Positions 48,892 through 58,433 of a stretch of DNA of 64,000 nt are shown one piece after another. The DNA is from Vibrio parahaemolyticus (GTDB taxonomy: Bacteria > Pseudomonadota > Gammaproteobacteria > Enterobacterales > Vibrionaceae). The translations under genes and the position numbers were made by a program. Within the stretch, counting starts at the first letter, position 1; each line of letters opens with the position of its first letter. The notes under the pieces are model-generated. The model had not been told where the DNA came from, ran no database searches, and was given only the letters and a program-made list of their open reading frames with translations. The stretch spans positions 1,364,001 through 1,428,000 of the forward strand of contig NZ_UHIL01000001.1 in assembly GCF_900460535.1 (NCBI RefSeq). Direction: 5' to 3'.

Positions 48892-48914
48892 AAAAAAGCC
48901 CTGCTGAGCAGGGC
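48892..48914 (-). terminator. metC terminator
   Basis: GCCCTGCT and AGCAGGGC form an eight-bp dyad; on the minus strand it is followed by six T residues. It lies 12 bases after the metC stop. Confidence 0.88.
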
Positions 48915-48925
48915 GATAACATGAG

Positions 48926-50134
48926 TTATTTCAGAGAGACTTCTTTTTCAAGCATTAGGGCGTTGTATCGAGCAAATCCGGCTTCTAAATCGGCGATTAA
49001 GTCTTCAACATCTTCCAAGCCCACATGAATACGAATCAGAGTGCCTTCAAAGTTCGGATTGGCGACCGTGCGTAAGCTGTTAAAGCTGCGAGGTTCGTTA
49101 GCCAAAATCAAACTCTCATAACCACCCCAAGAGTAACCCATGCTGAAGTGTTTCATGCCATCAAGCAAAGCTGTGGTCGCTTTTGGATACGAGGTTTTCA
49201 GCACAAATGAGAACAAGCCATTGCCGCCAGTAAAATCACGCTCAAAGAACTCATGACCAGGGCAAGTCTCTAGGGCAGGGTGACGAACATGATCCACTTC
49301 AGGGCGGCTTGCCAACCACTGTGCGACTTTCAAACTGTTTTCAGCGTGCTGGCGTAAGCGAACATCCAAAGTGCGAATGCCTCGTAGGCCAAGGTAAGCG
49401 TCATCAGGAGAAACGCATTGACCCATCAGGTAGCTTTGTTCGCGAAGCTGATCCCAGTATTTCTCAGACGCTACTGCGGTGCCGAGCATGACGTCAGAGT
49501 GTCCAACGATGTACTTTGTCGCCGCTTGAATAGAAATGTCCACGCCATGCTCGAAAGGTGAGAAGTTCACGCCTGCGCCCCACGTGTTATCGAGCATCAC
49601 AATGATATCGTGCTCGTGAGCGATGCGCGCCATGGTTGGAACGTCTTGAACTTCCATCGTGATTGACCCCGGCGATTCAAGAAACAGTATTTTGGTGTTT
49701 GGTTGAATCAAATCACGAATGTTTTCGCCGATCATCGGATCGTAGTAAGTGGTTTCTACGCCCATCTTTTTCATTATCACGTTGCAGAAATCACGCGTTG
49801 GTTCGTAACACGTATCAACCATCAAAATATGGTCGCCAGCTTCGACGAAAGAAAGGATCGCGTTAGAAATGGCTGCCGTTCCACAAGGGTAAAGAGCACA
49901 ACCCGCGCCGCCTTCGATCTCGACCATTGCATCTTGAAAAGCAAAGTGAGTGTTAGTACCACGACGCCCGTAAAACAGCGTTTTGTTTGCGCGGTTTATT
50001 GCGGCTTGGTTTTTCTCTGCAACAGTATTAAACACGACAGTAGAAGCGCGTTGTACTGGCGGGTTTACCACGCCGTTGGTCCACTTCTTATCGCGGCCTG
50101 CGGTAATGAGTTTGGTCTTTTTGCCCTCTGACAT
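48926..50134 (-). CDS. metC: Cystathionine beta-lyase MetC
   Basis: MetC splits cystathionine to homocysteine, pyruvate and ammonia in methionine synthesis. The 402-residue PLP enzyme has the Cys/Met metabolism family motifs: FYGRRGTNTHFAFQDAM, YPCGTAAISNA, LDNTWGAG with the PLP-contacting aspartate, and the PLP lysine in QAATKYIVGHSD. The ATG at 50134 is supported by AGGGAATTTTT. The upstream region has no good tandem MetJ boxes. Confidence 0.94.
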   Translation of the reverse strand: MSEGKKTKLITAGRDKKWTNGVVNPPVQRASTVVFNTVAEKNQAAINRANKTLFYGRRGTNTHFAFQDAMVEIEGGAGCALYPCGTAAISNAILSFVEAGDHILMVDTCYEPTRDFCNVIMKKMGVETTYYDPMIGENIRDLIQPNTKILFLESPGSITMEVQDVPTMARIAHEHDIIVMLDNTWGAGVNFSPFEHGVDISIQAATKYIVGHSDVMLGTAVASEKYWDQLREQSYLMGQCVSPDDAYLGLRGIRTLDVRLRQHAENSLKVAQWLASRPEVDHVRHPALETCPGHEFFERDFTGGNGLFSFVLKTSYPKATTALLDGMKHFSMGYSWGGYESLILANEPRSFNSLRTVANPNFEGTLIRIHVGLEDVEDLIADLEAGFARYNALMLEKEVSLK

Positions 50135-50324
50135 AAAAATTCCCTGTCTTAAATATTACAATTTGGATTATTTAAAACATGGACGACATAGGGTTTGCAA
50201 GGGAAAAGTCACATATCGACCAATAACCGTTTGGATTGAACGTTTAGAGCGCCGTGTGGTAGCGATGATTACATGAGACGTATTGGGGAAAGCACAGAAT
50301 AGTCGATGCGAAAAGTAAGACGCA

Positions 50325-50367
50325 GATAAAATAAACCTCCAGCATGGACTCTCATTACTGGAGGTTT
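50325..50367 (-). terminator. Terminator after the cardiolipin synthase gene
   Basis: AAACCTCCAG (50333-50342) pairs with CTGGAGGTTT (50358-50367), and on the minus strand TTTATTTTATC follows. It lies 20 bases after the stop codon. Confidence 0.8.
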
Positions 50368-50387
50368 GAACTGAAATGGTCACTGAT

Positions 50388-51842
50388 TTAGAGCAATGGG
50401 TTGAAGAGGTAGAACACACGCTCAAGGAAACGAGAATAAAGGCTACGTTTTTCCCACTCGTCCAAAACGACAGGATGAGATTGCTTGATATAACCATCTT
50501 GCAACCATGACAATTGCTTGGTGAACTCTTCATCGTCGACAGCCAGAGTGACTTCAAAGTTCAGCCACAGGCTGCGCATGTCCATATTCACCGTACCAAC
50601 CAAACAGAACTGGTCGTCGATAACGACCGATTTGGTGTGCAGCAAGCCACCATAGAACTCGTAAATTTTCACGCCAGCGGCCAAAAGTTCGCTGTAGAAA
50701 GCGCGCGATGCCCACTGAACCATAAGTGAGTCATTTTTGTGCGGTATGATCAGCTCAACATCAATACCGCGCTGCGCCGTCATTTTTAACGTCTCAAGCA
50801 AGTCGGTATTAGGTACAAAATACGGTGTTGTGATTCGTACCGAACGATTGGCTTGGTTAATTGCCAAAGTAAGCACTTGATAAATCAAATACTCTGGCAT
50901 GCCGGGACCAGATGGAACCACCTGAATCGGATGTTGGTATTTGCTGTTGTCAATTTTGCACTCCGGCAACTTCGGCAGATAACGTTCGCCCGTTTCTACT
51001 TCCCAGTCCCAGCAGTGAATCGCACTCAGTACGTTTACGGTTGGCCCTGTAACTCGCACCATGATATCGATCCAACGCCCAACGCCGCTGCTCTGTTTAA
51101 AGTATGCAGGATCGACAAGGTTCATTGATCCTGTATAGGCGATTTCATCATCAATGACGATGATTTTACGGTGCTGGCGAAGATCAAGACGACGTAAGAA
51201 CATACGCCACATCTTCACTTCGAGTGCCTGAATAACCTCGATACCCGAATCTTTCATCATTTTGTACCAAGGACTTCTGAAGAAGCGTGGGCTACCCGCA
51301 GAGTCCAGTAGTAGCTTCACATCCACACCACGTTTAGATGCTTGGATAAGAGCGGATGCTACCGAATCGGCCAAGCCGCCTGGGTGCCAAATGTAGAACA
51401 CCATTCGAATGCTCGTTTTGGCATTCTCGATGTCTTCGATGATGGAGTGCAGAATTTCATCAGGAGATTGTTGCAAGGACAGAGTATTCCCGCTCAGAGC
51501 AGGTAGCCCAAGACGGTTGTTACACAGTTCATCGATGCGGTAGATATGGCGACCCATGGTTTCAGGCATGTGTGCGTGGCAATCATTGAGTTGACTAAAC
51601 CACTTGGCAAAAGGGGTAAACATCTCTTTTGCTCGTTCAGCTCGTTTTCTGCCTAAGTTCAGCTCACCAAATAGGAAATAGCACGCAACGCCAAGCACGG
51701 GAAGGATATAGATGATCATTAGCCAAGCTAAAGACACGCTCACCGCACGACGCTTCAAAACAACGCGTAAAGTAACACCAGCAACTAAGAACCAATACAG
51801 TCCAATGCCAGTAAGAGTAAGAAAATGATAGAACTTGTCCAT
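50388..51842 (-). CDS. cls: Cardiolipin synthase
   Basis: The 484-residue phospholipase-D family enzyme joins two phosphatidylglycerols to give cardiolipin and glycerol. It has two N-terminal membrane helices, then two HKD motifs: QHRKIIVIDDEIAYTGSMN and HTKSVVIDDQFCLVGTVN. The length and the two N-terminal helices match ClsA. It is a single-gene unit divergent from a sodium symporter gene. Confidence 0.94.
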   Translation of the reverse strand: MDKFYHFLTLTGIGLYWFLVAGVTLRVVLKRRAVSVSLAWLMIIYILPVLGVACYFLFGELNLGRKRAERAKEMFTPFAKWFSQLNDCHAHMPETMGRHIYRIDELCNNRLGLPALSGNTLSLQQSPDEILHSIIEDIENAKTSIRMVFYIWHPGGLADSVASALIQASKRGVDVKLLLDSAGSPRFFRSPWYKMMKDSGIEVIQALEVKMWRMFLRRLDLRQHRKIIVIDDEIAYTGSMNLVDPAYFKQSSGVGRWIDIMVRVTGPTVNVLSAIHCWDWEVETGERYLPKLPECKIDNSKYQHPIQVVPSGPGMPEYLIYQVLTLAINQANRSVRITTPYFVPNTDLLETLKMTAQRGIDVELIIPHKNDSLMVQWASRAFYSELLAAGVKIYEFYGGLLHTKSVVIDDQFCLVGTVNMDMRSLWLNFEVTLAVDDEEFTKQLSWLQDGYIKQSHPVVLDEWEKRSLYSRFLERVFYLFNPLL

Positions 51843-52213
51843 ATACGCTCAAAGTAATATGCCCATCTAGGATATTAAGCATAAAAGTGGGTTGGGGGAA
51901 CAGATTTCCCAATGAGAAGTGGGATTGACCCTACATGAGGAACAAATTTCATAACAGGTGATTCTGTTATTTTAATGTGAAAAATAAGGCTATTCTTTAA
52001 CTTTTGAACAAAAAAGCAGCATTTAACGTGCGTAATACTACACTTGTGCGATAAATGTACTTTTTGGGGTTCCAATTCTAATGGGGAACTGCTTTACTTG
52101 CTATACATAGAGCGTCGAACAAACTTCTTATAAGTGTATATAAATATTTACACAAACATTTTAGACGCCTATCTCTATGCATACACAACACAACAAATCT
52201 TTGGAGAATAAGC
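51843..52213. other. Divergent intergenic region between cls and the symporter
   Basis: The 371-base region is AT-rich. The only site I can support is a TyrR box at 52135-52152 close to the symporter start. Short open frames here have no ribosome site and no recognisable sequence. Confidence 0.5.
52135..52152. promoter_or_regulatory. TyrR box upstream of the sodium symporter
   Basis: TGTATATAAATATTTACA fits the TyrR consensus TGTAAA-N6-TTTACA at 11 of 12 positions with the essential G and C in place. It ends 61 bases before the start codon, suggesting regulation by aromatic amino acids. Confidence 0.6.
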
Positions 52214-53644
52214 GTGGCTACAACTAATACAGCAGCACCACGTGATACGTGGGGGTCTAAATTAGGCTTCGTAATGGCAGCAGCGGGTTCCGCTGTTGGT
52301 TTGGGTAACATCTGGAAGTTCCCGTACACAGCAGGTGAGAGTGGCGGCGGTGCGTTCGTTGCGATCTACCTTTTCTTTGTTATTTTTATCGGTTTTAGCG
52401 TCATGCTTACTGAGTTCGCTATTGGTCGTAAGACAGGTCTATCAGCAGTAGGCGCATTTAAATCCACTGACCGACGCTGGACGTTCACCGGCGTGATTGG
52501 TGTATTTAGTGGGCTACTTATCATGGGTTTTTACCCTGTCGTAGGTGGTTGGGCGTTAGCGTACATTTTTAAAGTCGGTGGTGGTCTACTAAGTACGCCA
52601 GAGGCAATCGGTGACAGCTTTGGTGGTTTCATTTCTGATCCGCTACAACCGCTGTTCTGGATGGGTGTGTACCTTTTCCTCAACGTACTGATCGTAATGA
52701 AAGGTATTTCTGGCGGTATCGAAAAAGCGGGTAAAGTTCTTATGCCGCTGCTGTTCATCATCTTGATCATCGTATCGGTGAAAGGTTTGATGCTTCCAGG
52801 TGCGATGGCAGGTCTTGAGTTCTTGTTCATGCCAGACTTCTCAAAAGTAGACAGTAACGTGGTACTTGCAGCATTAGGTCAGGCGTTCTTCTCATTGAGT
52901 CTTGGTATGGGTTGTATGATGACTTATGGCTCTTACTTGAAGAAGAAAGAGAACCTCGTTCAAACAACAGGCATGGTTACGGCAATGGATACCGGCGTAG
53001 CGATCCTTGCTGGTGTCGCGATGTTCCCTGCAATGTTTGCTTTCGGCATGGAACCAGCTGCAGGCCCAGGTCTGGTGTTCGTCGTTGTCCCTCAATTATT
53101 CGCGGAAATGGGCGGTGTGATTGGTTTGCTACTTGCGCTTCTGTTCTTCATCGGATTAACGGTAGCGGCGCTTACCTCTTCGGTTTCATTGTTAGAAGTA
53201 GTGGTTTCTTACCTTATCGATGAGAAAGGCATGAAACGTTCTAACGCAGTAGTTTCAGCAAGTGTCGTGATGGCATCACTTTGTGTCTTTGCATCGCTTT
53301 CGCTAGGCGGTATGGGACCAACGCTATTTGGTACTGGCGCATTCGATATCTTCGACCTACTGACAGACAAAATCTTCCTAGCGGTTGGGGGGATGTTGGT
53401 ATGTATCTTTGCTGGCTGGCGCTTAAATCGTGCAGAGCTTGAAAAAGAAATCACGAATGATGGCGAAGTATCATTCCCACTATTTGGCTTATGGTACAAC
53501 CTCGTTAAATACGTCATTCCGGTAGCGATTGCTATTGTTGCCTTCATGGGCATTAAGTCTGGCTTCGATAGCGGCAAAGGCGAAATCATGGTTTTAGGTA
53601 TCGCGATTATTGGTTTTGCAGGATTACTTTCGAAGAAACTGTAA
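52214..53644 (+). CDS. NSS-family sodium-dependent amino-acid transporter
   Basis: The 476-residue membrane protein has the TM1 signature of the neurotransmitter:sodium symporter family, AAAGSAVGLGNIWKFPY, after a GTG start at 52214 with GGAG seven bases upstream. TM6 (FSLSLGMGCMMTYGSYL) lines the substrate site. It belongs with bacterial MhsT, LeuT and Tyt1 relatives that take up amino acids with sodium. The TyrR box upstream suggests an aromatic amino acid, probably tyrosine or tryptophan, but this is inference. Confidence 0.9.
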   Translation: MATTNTAAPRDTWGSKLGFVMAAAGSAVGLGNIWKFPYTAGESGGGAFVAIYLFFVIFIGFSVMLTEFAIGRKTGLSAVGAFKSTDRRWTFTGVIGVFSGLLIMGFYPVVGGWALAYIFKVGGGLLSTPEAIGDSFGGFISDPLQPLFWMGVYLFLNVLIVMKGISGGIEKAGKVLMPLLFIILIIVSVKGLMLPGAMAGLEFLFMPDFSKVDSNVVLAALGQAFFSLSLGMGCMMTYGSYLKKKENLVQTTGMVTAMDTGVAILAGVAMFPAMFAFGMEPAAGPGLVFVVVPQLFAEMGGVIGLLLALLFFIGLTVAALTSSVSLLEVVVSYLIDEKGMKRSNAVVSASVVMASLCVFASLSLGGMGPTLFGTGAFDIFDLLTDKIFLAVGGMLVCIFAGWRLNRAELEKEITNDGEVSFPLFGLWYNLVKYVIPVAIAIVAFMGIKSGFDSGKGEIMVLGIAIIGFAGLLSKKL

Positions 53645-53666
53645 ACAGCTTAAAAAGATAAAGAAA

Positions 53667-53699
53667 AGTGGGGGCTTAGTAAGGCTCCCGCTTTTTTTT
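53667..53699 (+). terminator. Terminator after the sodium symporter gene
   Basis: AGTGGGGGC pairs with GCTCCCGCT (two G-T pairs) and a run of eight T residues follows. Confidence 0.88.
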
Positions 53700-53764
53700 G
53701 TGTCTGTAGGATAAGACTGACATTTTTAGATTAATTGTGTTTTTTTATAAAACTTTAATTGCAA

Positions 53765-53780
53765 TGTGATGTTTGTCACA
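53765..53780. promoter_or_regulatory. CRP-binding site upstream of the chemoreceptor
   Basis: TGTGATGTTTGTCACA matches TGTGA-N6-TCACA exactly, with AT-rich flanks. It lies 108 bases before the chemoreceptor start, in a position suited to class I activation. Confidence 0.72.
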
Positions 53781-53887
53781 TAAAATGCGCAACCACTGCA
53801 AAGGGGTGTCTATCGTCCCGAAATAATTCATGTGCAGATTGATACAGCAATGTCTGCACAGAACATAATTTATAAGGAACCTTGTCA

Positions 53888-55501
53888 GTGAAAATGTCAG
53901 TTCGTAAAAAGTTATATGCGAGCTTTGGTGCCATTTTGGCAACCATGTTGGTGATGATCGCGATTATTACGTTTGAAGTGATTAATTCACATAAAGTGGC
54001 ACAAGAAGTCAGAACAGACGACGTCCCAGAGACCATTGGATACATGGCTTTGATCGATGAAGCTGGGGATATTTATCGAGATGCTGTCGGTATGATCATC
54101 AATACCAGTGGTGCACAACGTGAATATCAATCGAACAAGAAAGAGTTTGCCTCTGCGTTGGCTGATGTACAACGTCTTGAAACCGCTGGTGGAGAAGACT
54201 ATCGCAATATCGAAAAAATTGAGCAGCTTATGGCGAATTTTACGTCGAGCTTTGAGAGCCAAATTCAGCCGAATATTGGGCATCGCAGTTTAGAAGAAAA
54301 CGTTGAGCAAGTCCGTCAGTTGTACGAGGTGAATCTAGCTCCAATTGAAGACATGCTCAATGCGGCAACGGCAGAAGGCCGCCAAAGCACACATGATGCG
54401 CTTCTCCAATTGACCGATTCATTCAACGATATTGAGAACACCATTTACGCGCTAGGTACGCTTGCGGCGATCGCAACAGTGTTTATTGCATACTGGTTGT
54501 CTAATTCAATCACAGGGCGTTTGACCGCACTGGATACTTTGGCACAACGTGTGGCGGAAGGTGATTTGACAGCTTCTCCTATCAAAGACGAATCGGGTGA
54601 TGAGCTTTCTAACTTAGCGACCTCTTTAAATAAAATGCAGGCATCTCTAACGGGGTTGATTGGCTCTATTTCAGTCGTGTCTGAAGAAGTTAAGTCGGTC
54701 ACGAGTGAGCTGTCTGTTGTTAGCCAAGACATTGTTTCTGGTGCGAGTAGCCAAGCCGACAAAGCGAACCTCATCGCAACGGCAGCAGAAGAGCTGAGTT
54801 TGACCATTTCACAAGTGGCGGAACAAGGTGCGTCTACGTTTGAAGAAGCTCGTAAATCAGAAGCCACAGCCGAGCAAGGTCGTACGGTCATTGTTGAAAT
54901 GGTAGAGAGCATTCAACAGGTATCGAAGCAAATGGCGGACATGTCGGTTCAGATGAATCACCTTGGTGCTCATGGCGAGAAAATTGGCGCAGTCATTAAA
55001 GTGATTGAAGACATCGCAGAGCAAACTAACTTGCTTGCGTTAAACGCGGCAATTGAAGCTGCACGTGCGGGTGAGTTTGGTCGCGGGTTTGCGGTTGTGG
55101 CTGATGAAGTCCGTGCACTTGCTGAGCGTACGACGAAAGCAACACAAGAAGTAGGCGAGATTATCCAAGCGATTCAAGTTGGCACGCAAGAAGCCGTGAC
55201 TTACACCGAAGATGGTTGCCGTTTGGTGGAAATTGGTGTTAGCCAAAGCTCGGGAGCGGTGGAATCATTGGAAGAAATCGTTGCTGGTGCAGGGCACGTG
55301 CAAAGCATGGTGAACTCTATTGCGACCGCAGCCGAAGAGCAAACTGCGGTGACAAAAGAAATTGCCGCAGATATTACGTCGATCAGCGACATTTCGGTTC
55401 GCTCACTGCAACTAGCGAATGACAGCTCACAAAGCGTAGAAGGTTTGAACCGCAAGGTACACGAGTTGGAAACACTAGTGGGTAAGTTTAAGCTCGCCTA
55501 A
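53888..55501 (+). CDS. Methyl-accepting chemotaxis protein
   Basis: The 537-residue chemoreceptor has TM1 at about residues 11-31, a helical periplasmic sensor of about 150 residues resembling 4-helix-bundle types, TM2 near residue 195, a HAMP domain and a long signalling hairpin. The tip is [40 protein letters not shown]. There is no C-terminal CheR-binding pentapeptide. The GTG at 53888 was chosen because AAGGAA lies eight bases upstream; TTG at 53882 and ATG at 53894 are alternatives. The ligand is unknown. A CRP site suggests induction when preferred sugars are absent. Confidence 0.92.
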   Translation: MKMSVRKKLYASFGAILATMLVMIAIITFEVINSHKVAQEVRTDDVPETIGYMALIDEAGDIYRDAVGMIINTSGAQREYQSNKKEFASALADVQRLETAGGEDYRNIEKIEQLMANFTSSFESQIQPNIGHRSLEENVEQVRQLYEVNLAPIEDMLNAATAEGRQSTHDALLQLTDSFNDIENTIYALGTLAAIATVFIAYWLSNSITGRLTALDTLAQRVAEGDLTASPIKDESGDELSNLATSLNKMQASLTGLIGSISVVSEEVKSVTSELSVVSQDIVSGASSQADKANLIATAAEELSLTISQVAEQGASTFEEARKSEATAEQGRTVIVEMVESIQQVSKQMADMSVQMNHLGAHGEKIGAVIKVIEDIAEQTNLLALNAAIEAARAGEFGRGFAVVADEVRALAERTTKATQEVGEIIQAIQVGTQEAVTYTEDGCRLVEIGVSQSSGAVESLEEIVAGAGHVQSMVNSIATAAEEQTAVTKEIAADITSISDISVRSLQLANDSSQSVEGLNRKVHELETLVGKFKLA

Positions 55502-55522
55502 TCAATCAGAATCGGTATACTT

Positions 55523-55550
55523 CTGGCTCCAAACGTGGAGCCAGTTTTTT
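55523..55550 (+). terminator. Terminator after the chemoreceptor gene, abutting the next start codon
   Basis: CTGGCTCCA and TGGAGCCAG form a perfect nine-bp stem around AACG, followed by six T residues. The next base begins the ATG of the pseudouridine synthase gene. Confidence 0.93.
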
Positions 55551-56243
55551 ATGTTCGATATTCTACATACCCATCCCGATTTTCTGATCATCAATAAGCA
55601 TCCCAACGTCTCTGTTCATAAAGACGATGGCGACACAATGCTGTTGCAAGAAGTGGCTAAGCAGAGTGGTGATGAGCAGCTCTATCTTATCCATCGCTTG
55701 GATAAAATGACGTCGGGTATTCTGCTCCTCGGACGCAACGCCAAAGCGGCCAGTGCGTTATCGCAAGCCTTTGCTGACCGCCAAGTGGAAAAGTTCTATC
55801 TGGCGATTGGCGCTAAAAAGCCGAAAAAGAAACAAGGTTGGGTGATAGGTGATATGGAGCGTTCGCGCCGTTCATCATGGAAGCTGGTCAACAGCAAAAA
55901 CAACCCAGCCGTCACCCAGTTTTTCTCTCTTACGGCAGAGCCCGGAGAGCGCCTATTTTTATGTAAGCCACACACTGGTAAAACGCATCAAATCCGCGTG
56001 GCATTAAAATCGGTTGGCTCAGGTATTGTTGGCGACCCGATTTACAATGCAGGCAATGAGGCTGATCGCGGTTACCTGCATGCATTTTCACTTTGCTTCC
56101 AATACCGAGATGAGCAATATCGCTTTGTTTGCGATCCACGAGAATACCAAGTGCTGGGTAACAAATGGCACAGTGAAATCGTCTCTCAGGGTTTGGATAC
56201 TTGGCTTTCCCCTTGGGAACTGAACTGGCCTACGATCAAATAA
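55551..56243 (+). CDS. RluA-family pseudouridine synthase (TIGR01621 type)
   Basis: The 230-residue protein is a pseudouridine synthase of the RluA superfamily; the catalytic aspartate lies in LIHRLDKMTSGILLLG, and other family marks are NKHPNVSVH and KPHTGKTHQIRVAL. RNA target unknown. The start at 55551 gives MFDILHTHPDFLIINK, a normal family beginning, but the codon directly touches the T tract of the preceding terminator. The only purine-rich ribosome site (GGAG, 55537-55540) is inside the terminator stem. Confidence 0.88.
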   Translation: MFDILHTHPDFLIINKHPNVSVHKDDGDTMLLQEVAKQSGDEQLYLIHRLDKMTSGILLLGRNAKAASALSQAFADRQVEKFYLAIGAKKPKKKQGWVIGDMERSRRSSWKLVNSKNNPAVTQFFSLTAEPGERLFLCKPHTGKTHQIRVALKSVGSGIVGDPIYNAGNEADRGYLHAFSLCFQYRDEQYRFVCDPREYQVLGNKWHSEIVSQGLDTWLSPWELNWPTIK

Positions 56244-56274
56244 CCGTCACAAAGAAAACTAATAAGAGAACTCG

Positions 56275-57207
56275 ATGCAAGCATCACAACTTCCGCTGTT
56301 CTTTCAGCATCTAGAAACCGAGCTCGCGCAAGCTCCGAACGAAATTCGTCGACTGTTTCATGGTCGTGGCCGTCGTTTTGAGGGCTTAGAGCAAATCACC
56401 TGTGATTGGTTACAAGGTCAGTTGATTATCAACTTGTTTAAAGAAGTCGACGACGCGTTTCTCGCTGAGCTGAAAAGCGGCCTCAATGCGTTGGCACAAT
56501 CACAACTGTGGGCAAATAAGCAAGGTCGCACTATGGTTCTTCAGCACCGTTATGCCGATGGTGCGCCTTCAGAAGTGCTTGTCGGTGAATTAGACGCTCG
56601 CCCTGTCGTTGAAGAAAACGGTTTGAAATACCAATTGGATATTGGTCGCAACCAAAACTTCGGTCTGTTTTTGGACATGCGCTACGGTCGTAATTGGGTT
56701 CGCGAAAATGCGAAGCACAAAAACGTGCTCAACTTGTTTGCTTACACCTGTGGCTTTTCTGTCGCTGCCATTGCGGGTGGCGCAGATAAAGTGGTTAACG
56801 TCGACATGGCAAAAGCGTCGCTGTCTAAAGGTCGTGAGAACCACAAGCTAAATGGTCATAACATCAACCAGGTAAGCTTTATGGGGCACGATATCTTTAA
56901 ATCGTGGGGTAAGATTAAAAAATCTGGTCAGTATGATTTGATTATCATCGATCCGCCGTCATTCCAGAAAGGCAGCTTTGCGCTGACTAAAGATTACAAA
57001 AAGATTCTACGTCGGTTGCCAGATTTGTTGGCAGAAAGCGGTCAAGTGATGGCATGTGTGAACTCGCCATCTGTGACAAGCGACTTCTTGATTGAAAGCA
57101 TGAAAGAAGAAGCGCCAGAGTTGACATTCCGTGAGCGTCTGGATAACCCACCAGAGTTTATGGACGTAGACAGCGAAGCTGCATTGAAAGTGTTGTTATT
57201 TAGCTAA
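56275..57207 (+). CDS. RlmI/K-like SAM-dependent methyltransferase
   Basis: The 310-residue protein has an N-terminal PUA/EEHEE-like part and a Rossmann methyltransferase domain: SAM motif LNLFAYTCGFSVAAIAGGAD, VNVDMAKASL, and the base-flipping catalytic IIIDPPSFQKG. It is close to the RlmI/RlmK and YccW enzymes that methylate 23S rRNA cytosine or guanine. The stretch NQNFGLFLDMR with GRNWVREN is also typical. It follows the pseudouridine synthase by 31 bases and is probably cotranscribed with it. Confidence 0.9.
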   Translation: MQASQLPLFFQHLETELAQAPNEIRRLFHGRGRRFEGLEQITCDWLQGQLIINLFKEVDDAFLAELKSGLNALAQSQLWANKQGRTMVLQHRYADGAPSEVLVGELDARPVVEENGLKYQLDIGRNQNFGLFLDMRYGRNWVRENAKHKNVLNLFAYTCGFSVAAIAGGADKVVNVDMAKASLSKGRENHKLNGHNINQVSFMGHDIFKSWGKIKKSGQYDLIIIDPPSFQKGSFALTKDYKKILRRLPDLLAESGQVMACVNSPSVTSDFLIESMKEEAPELTFRERLDNPPEFMDVDSEAALKVLLFS

Positions 57208-57237
57208 AAGACTTTTGTTGCAACAGAAGTAACATCA

Positions 57238-57285
57238 AAAAAAGCGCCGCGAAACATCTAGACAGACGTATCGCGGCGCTTTTTT
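57238..57285. terminator. Bidirectional terminator between the methyltransferase and hcr
   Basis: GCGCCGCGA pairs with TCGCGGCGC over an 18-base loop. An A run on the left and a T run on the right serve both converging genes. Confidence 0.9.
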
Positions 57286-57297
57286 GTATTTGGAAAA

Positions 57298-58353
57298 CTA
57301 ACCAATCTGCACTTCAAGATCCGCTTTGATGGTTGATGAGCAGGCGAGCACATAGCCTTGTTCAATTTCTTCTGGCGTTAATGTTTCTAGGCTGGTGGAA
57401 GAGACGTTGCCTTGACGAACCTTGCATTTGCACGAGCCACAAATGCCGCTACGACAAGCGACGATTAATGGTAAACCTGCGCCTTCAAGCACATCGGCCA
57501 GTACCTGACCTTTTTGCGCATCGATGTTTTGAGCAAAGTCAGGAACGGAAACACGAACAGCTTCATCGGAGACCGATGTTTCTGCGCCAGTCGCTGGCGT
57601 AAAACTCTCTTGGTAGAAGTTTGTCATGTCAAAACCAAGGTCATTCAAATAGCCGTGAACATCTTGCATAAACTGGCTTGGACCACACAGGTAAACGGTA
57701 CGTTGCTTGAAATCAGGAACAAGCTCTTTAAGCCAGTCGGCATTCAAACGACCTTGTGGGTGTGACGTTCCTTCGCGGTTTTTCAGCAACAGCTTTAAAT
57801 GGAAGTTGGGATACACAGCGTCGAACGTTTCTAGCTGATCGTAGTAAATCGTCTCTTCTGGGCTGCGTGCGATATGAAGAAATGCGATGTCCACATCGTT
57901 GTCGTTTTCATCTTGATTACTCAGCCAGTGTTTTGCCATCGAAAATACGGGCGTGACGCCGCAACCTGCACTGATAAGCAAGGCTTTTGTTTCGCCATCA
58001 CGTAAAACGGGTGGATGGTCAATGCAGTTAAATTCGCCCGTTGGTGGTAATGCTTGAACGGTATCACCGAGCAGCAGCGAGTCAACGATGTAGTTCGATA
58101 CTTTACCGCCAGATACTCGTTTGATGGTGAGTTGAAGGTGATCGTCTTCATTGATCGAGCTGATTGAATAGGCACGAAACTCCATTTTTCCATCAATTTC
58201 GACGCCCAAGTTAATAAACTGGCCAGGTTTAAACTGAAACAGAAGTGATTCGGTTAGTTCGGCCAATTTGATGCTGACGGTGTCGTGTGTTTCGAAGTAT
58301 TTGTCGATGCAACGGAGTGTGACGGGTTGGTTACCTTGCCATTCAAAAAACAT
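57298..58353 (-). CDS. hcr: NADH oxidoreductase Hcr (hybrid-cluster protein reductase)
   Basis: Hcr passes electrons from NADH to Hcp. The 351-residue protein has an FAD-binding ferredoxin-reductase part (FRAYSISSINEDDHLQLTIK), an NAD part (ISAGCGVTPVFSMAKHWL) and a C-terminal plant-type 2Fe-2S ferredoxin (CRSGICGSCKCKV with a last cysteine in VLACSS). The start at 58353 (MFFEWQGNQPVTLRC) follows AGAGATT; upstream in-frame codons to 58428 would enter the hcp gap. It lies 80 bases after hcp on the same strand and is cotranscribed with it. Confidence 0.93.
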   Translation of the reverse strand: MFFEWQGNQPVTLRCIDKYFETHDTVSIKLAELTESLLFQFKPGQFINLGVEIDGKMEFRAYSISSINEDDHLQLTIKRVSGGKVSNYIVDSLLLGDTVQALPPTGEFNCIDHPPVLRDGETKALLISAGCGVTPVFSMAKHWLSNQDENDNDVDIAFLHIARSPEETIYYDQLETFDAVYPNFHLKLLLKNREGTSHPQGRLNADWLKELVPDFKQRTVYLCGPSQFMQDVHGYLNDLGFDMTNFYQESFTPATGAETSVSDEAVRVSVPDFAQNIDAQKGQVLADVLEGAGLPLIVACRSGICGSCKCKVRQGNVSSTSLETLTPEEIEQGYVLACSSTIKADLEVQIG

Positions 58354-58433
58354 AACAATCTCTTTGGTTGTGGCTATTTTTAGTTCGAAATAGATAGCGC
58401 CTCCACGTAAGGAGGCGCGAACAAGCAAGTTTA

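Noticed and set aside
50135..50330. MetJ operator upstream of metC
   Set aside because: Isolated AGACG-like octamers (near 50276 and 50316) are not in tandem and differ from AGACGTCT.
51875..52075. Minus-strand 66-codon frame upstream of cls
   Set aside because: No ribosome site, no family resemblance, and high AT composition.
53790..53880. c-di-GMP riboswitch before the chemoreceptor gene
   Set aside because: The region lacks the conserved GEMM core and paired stems.
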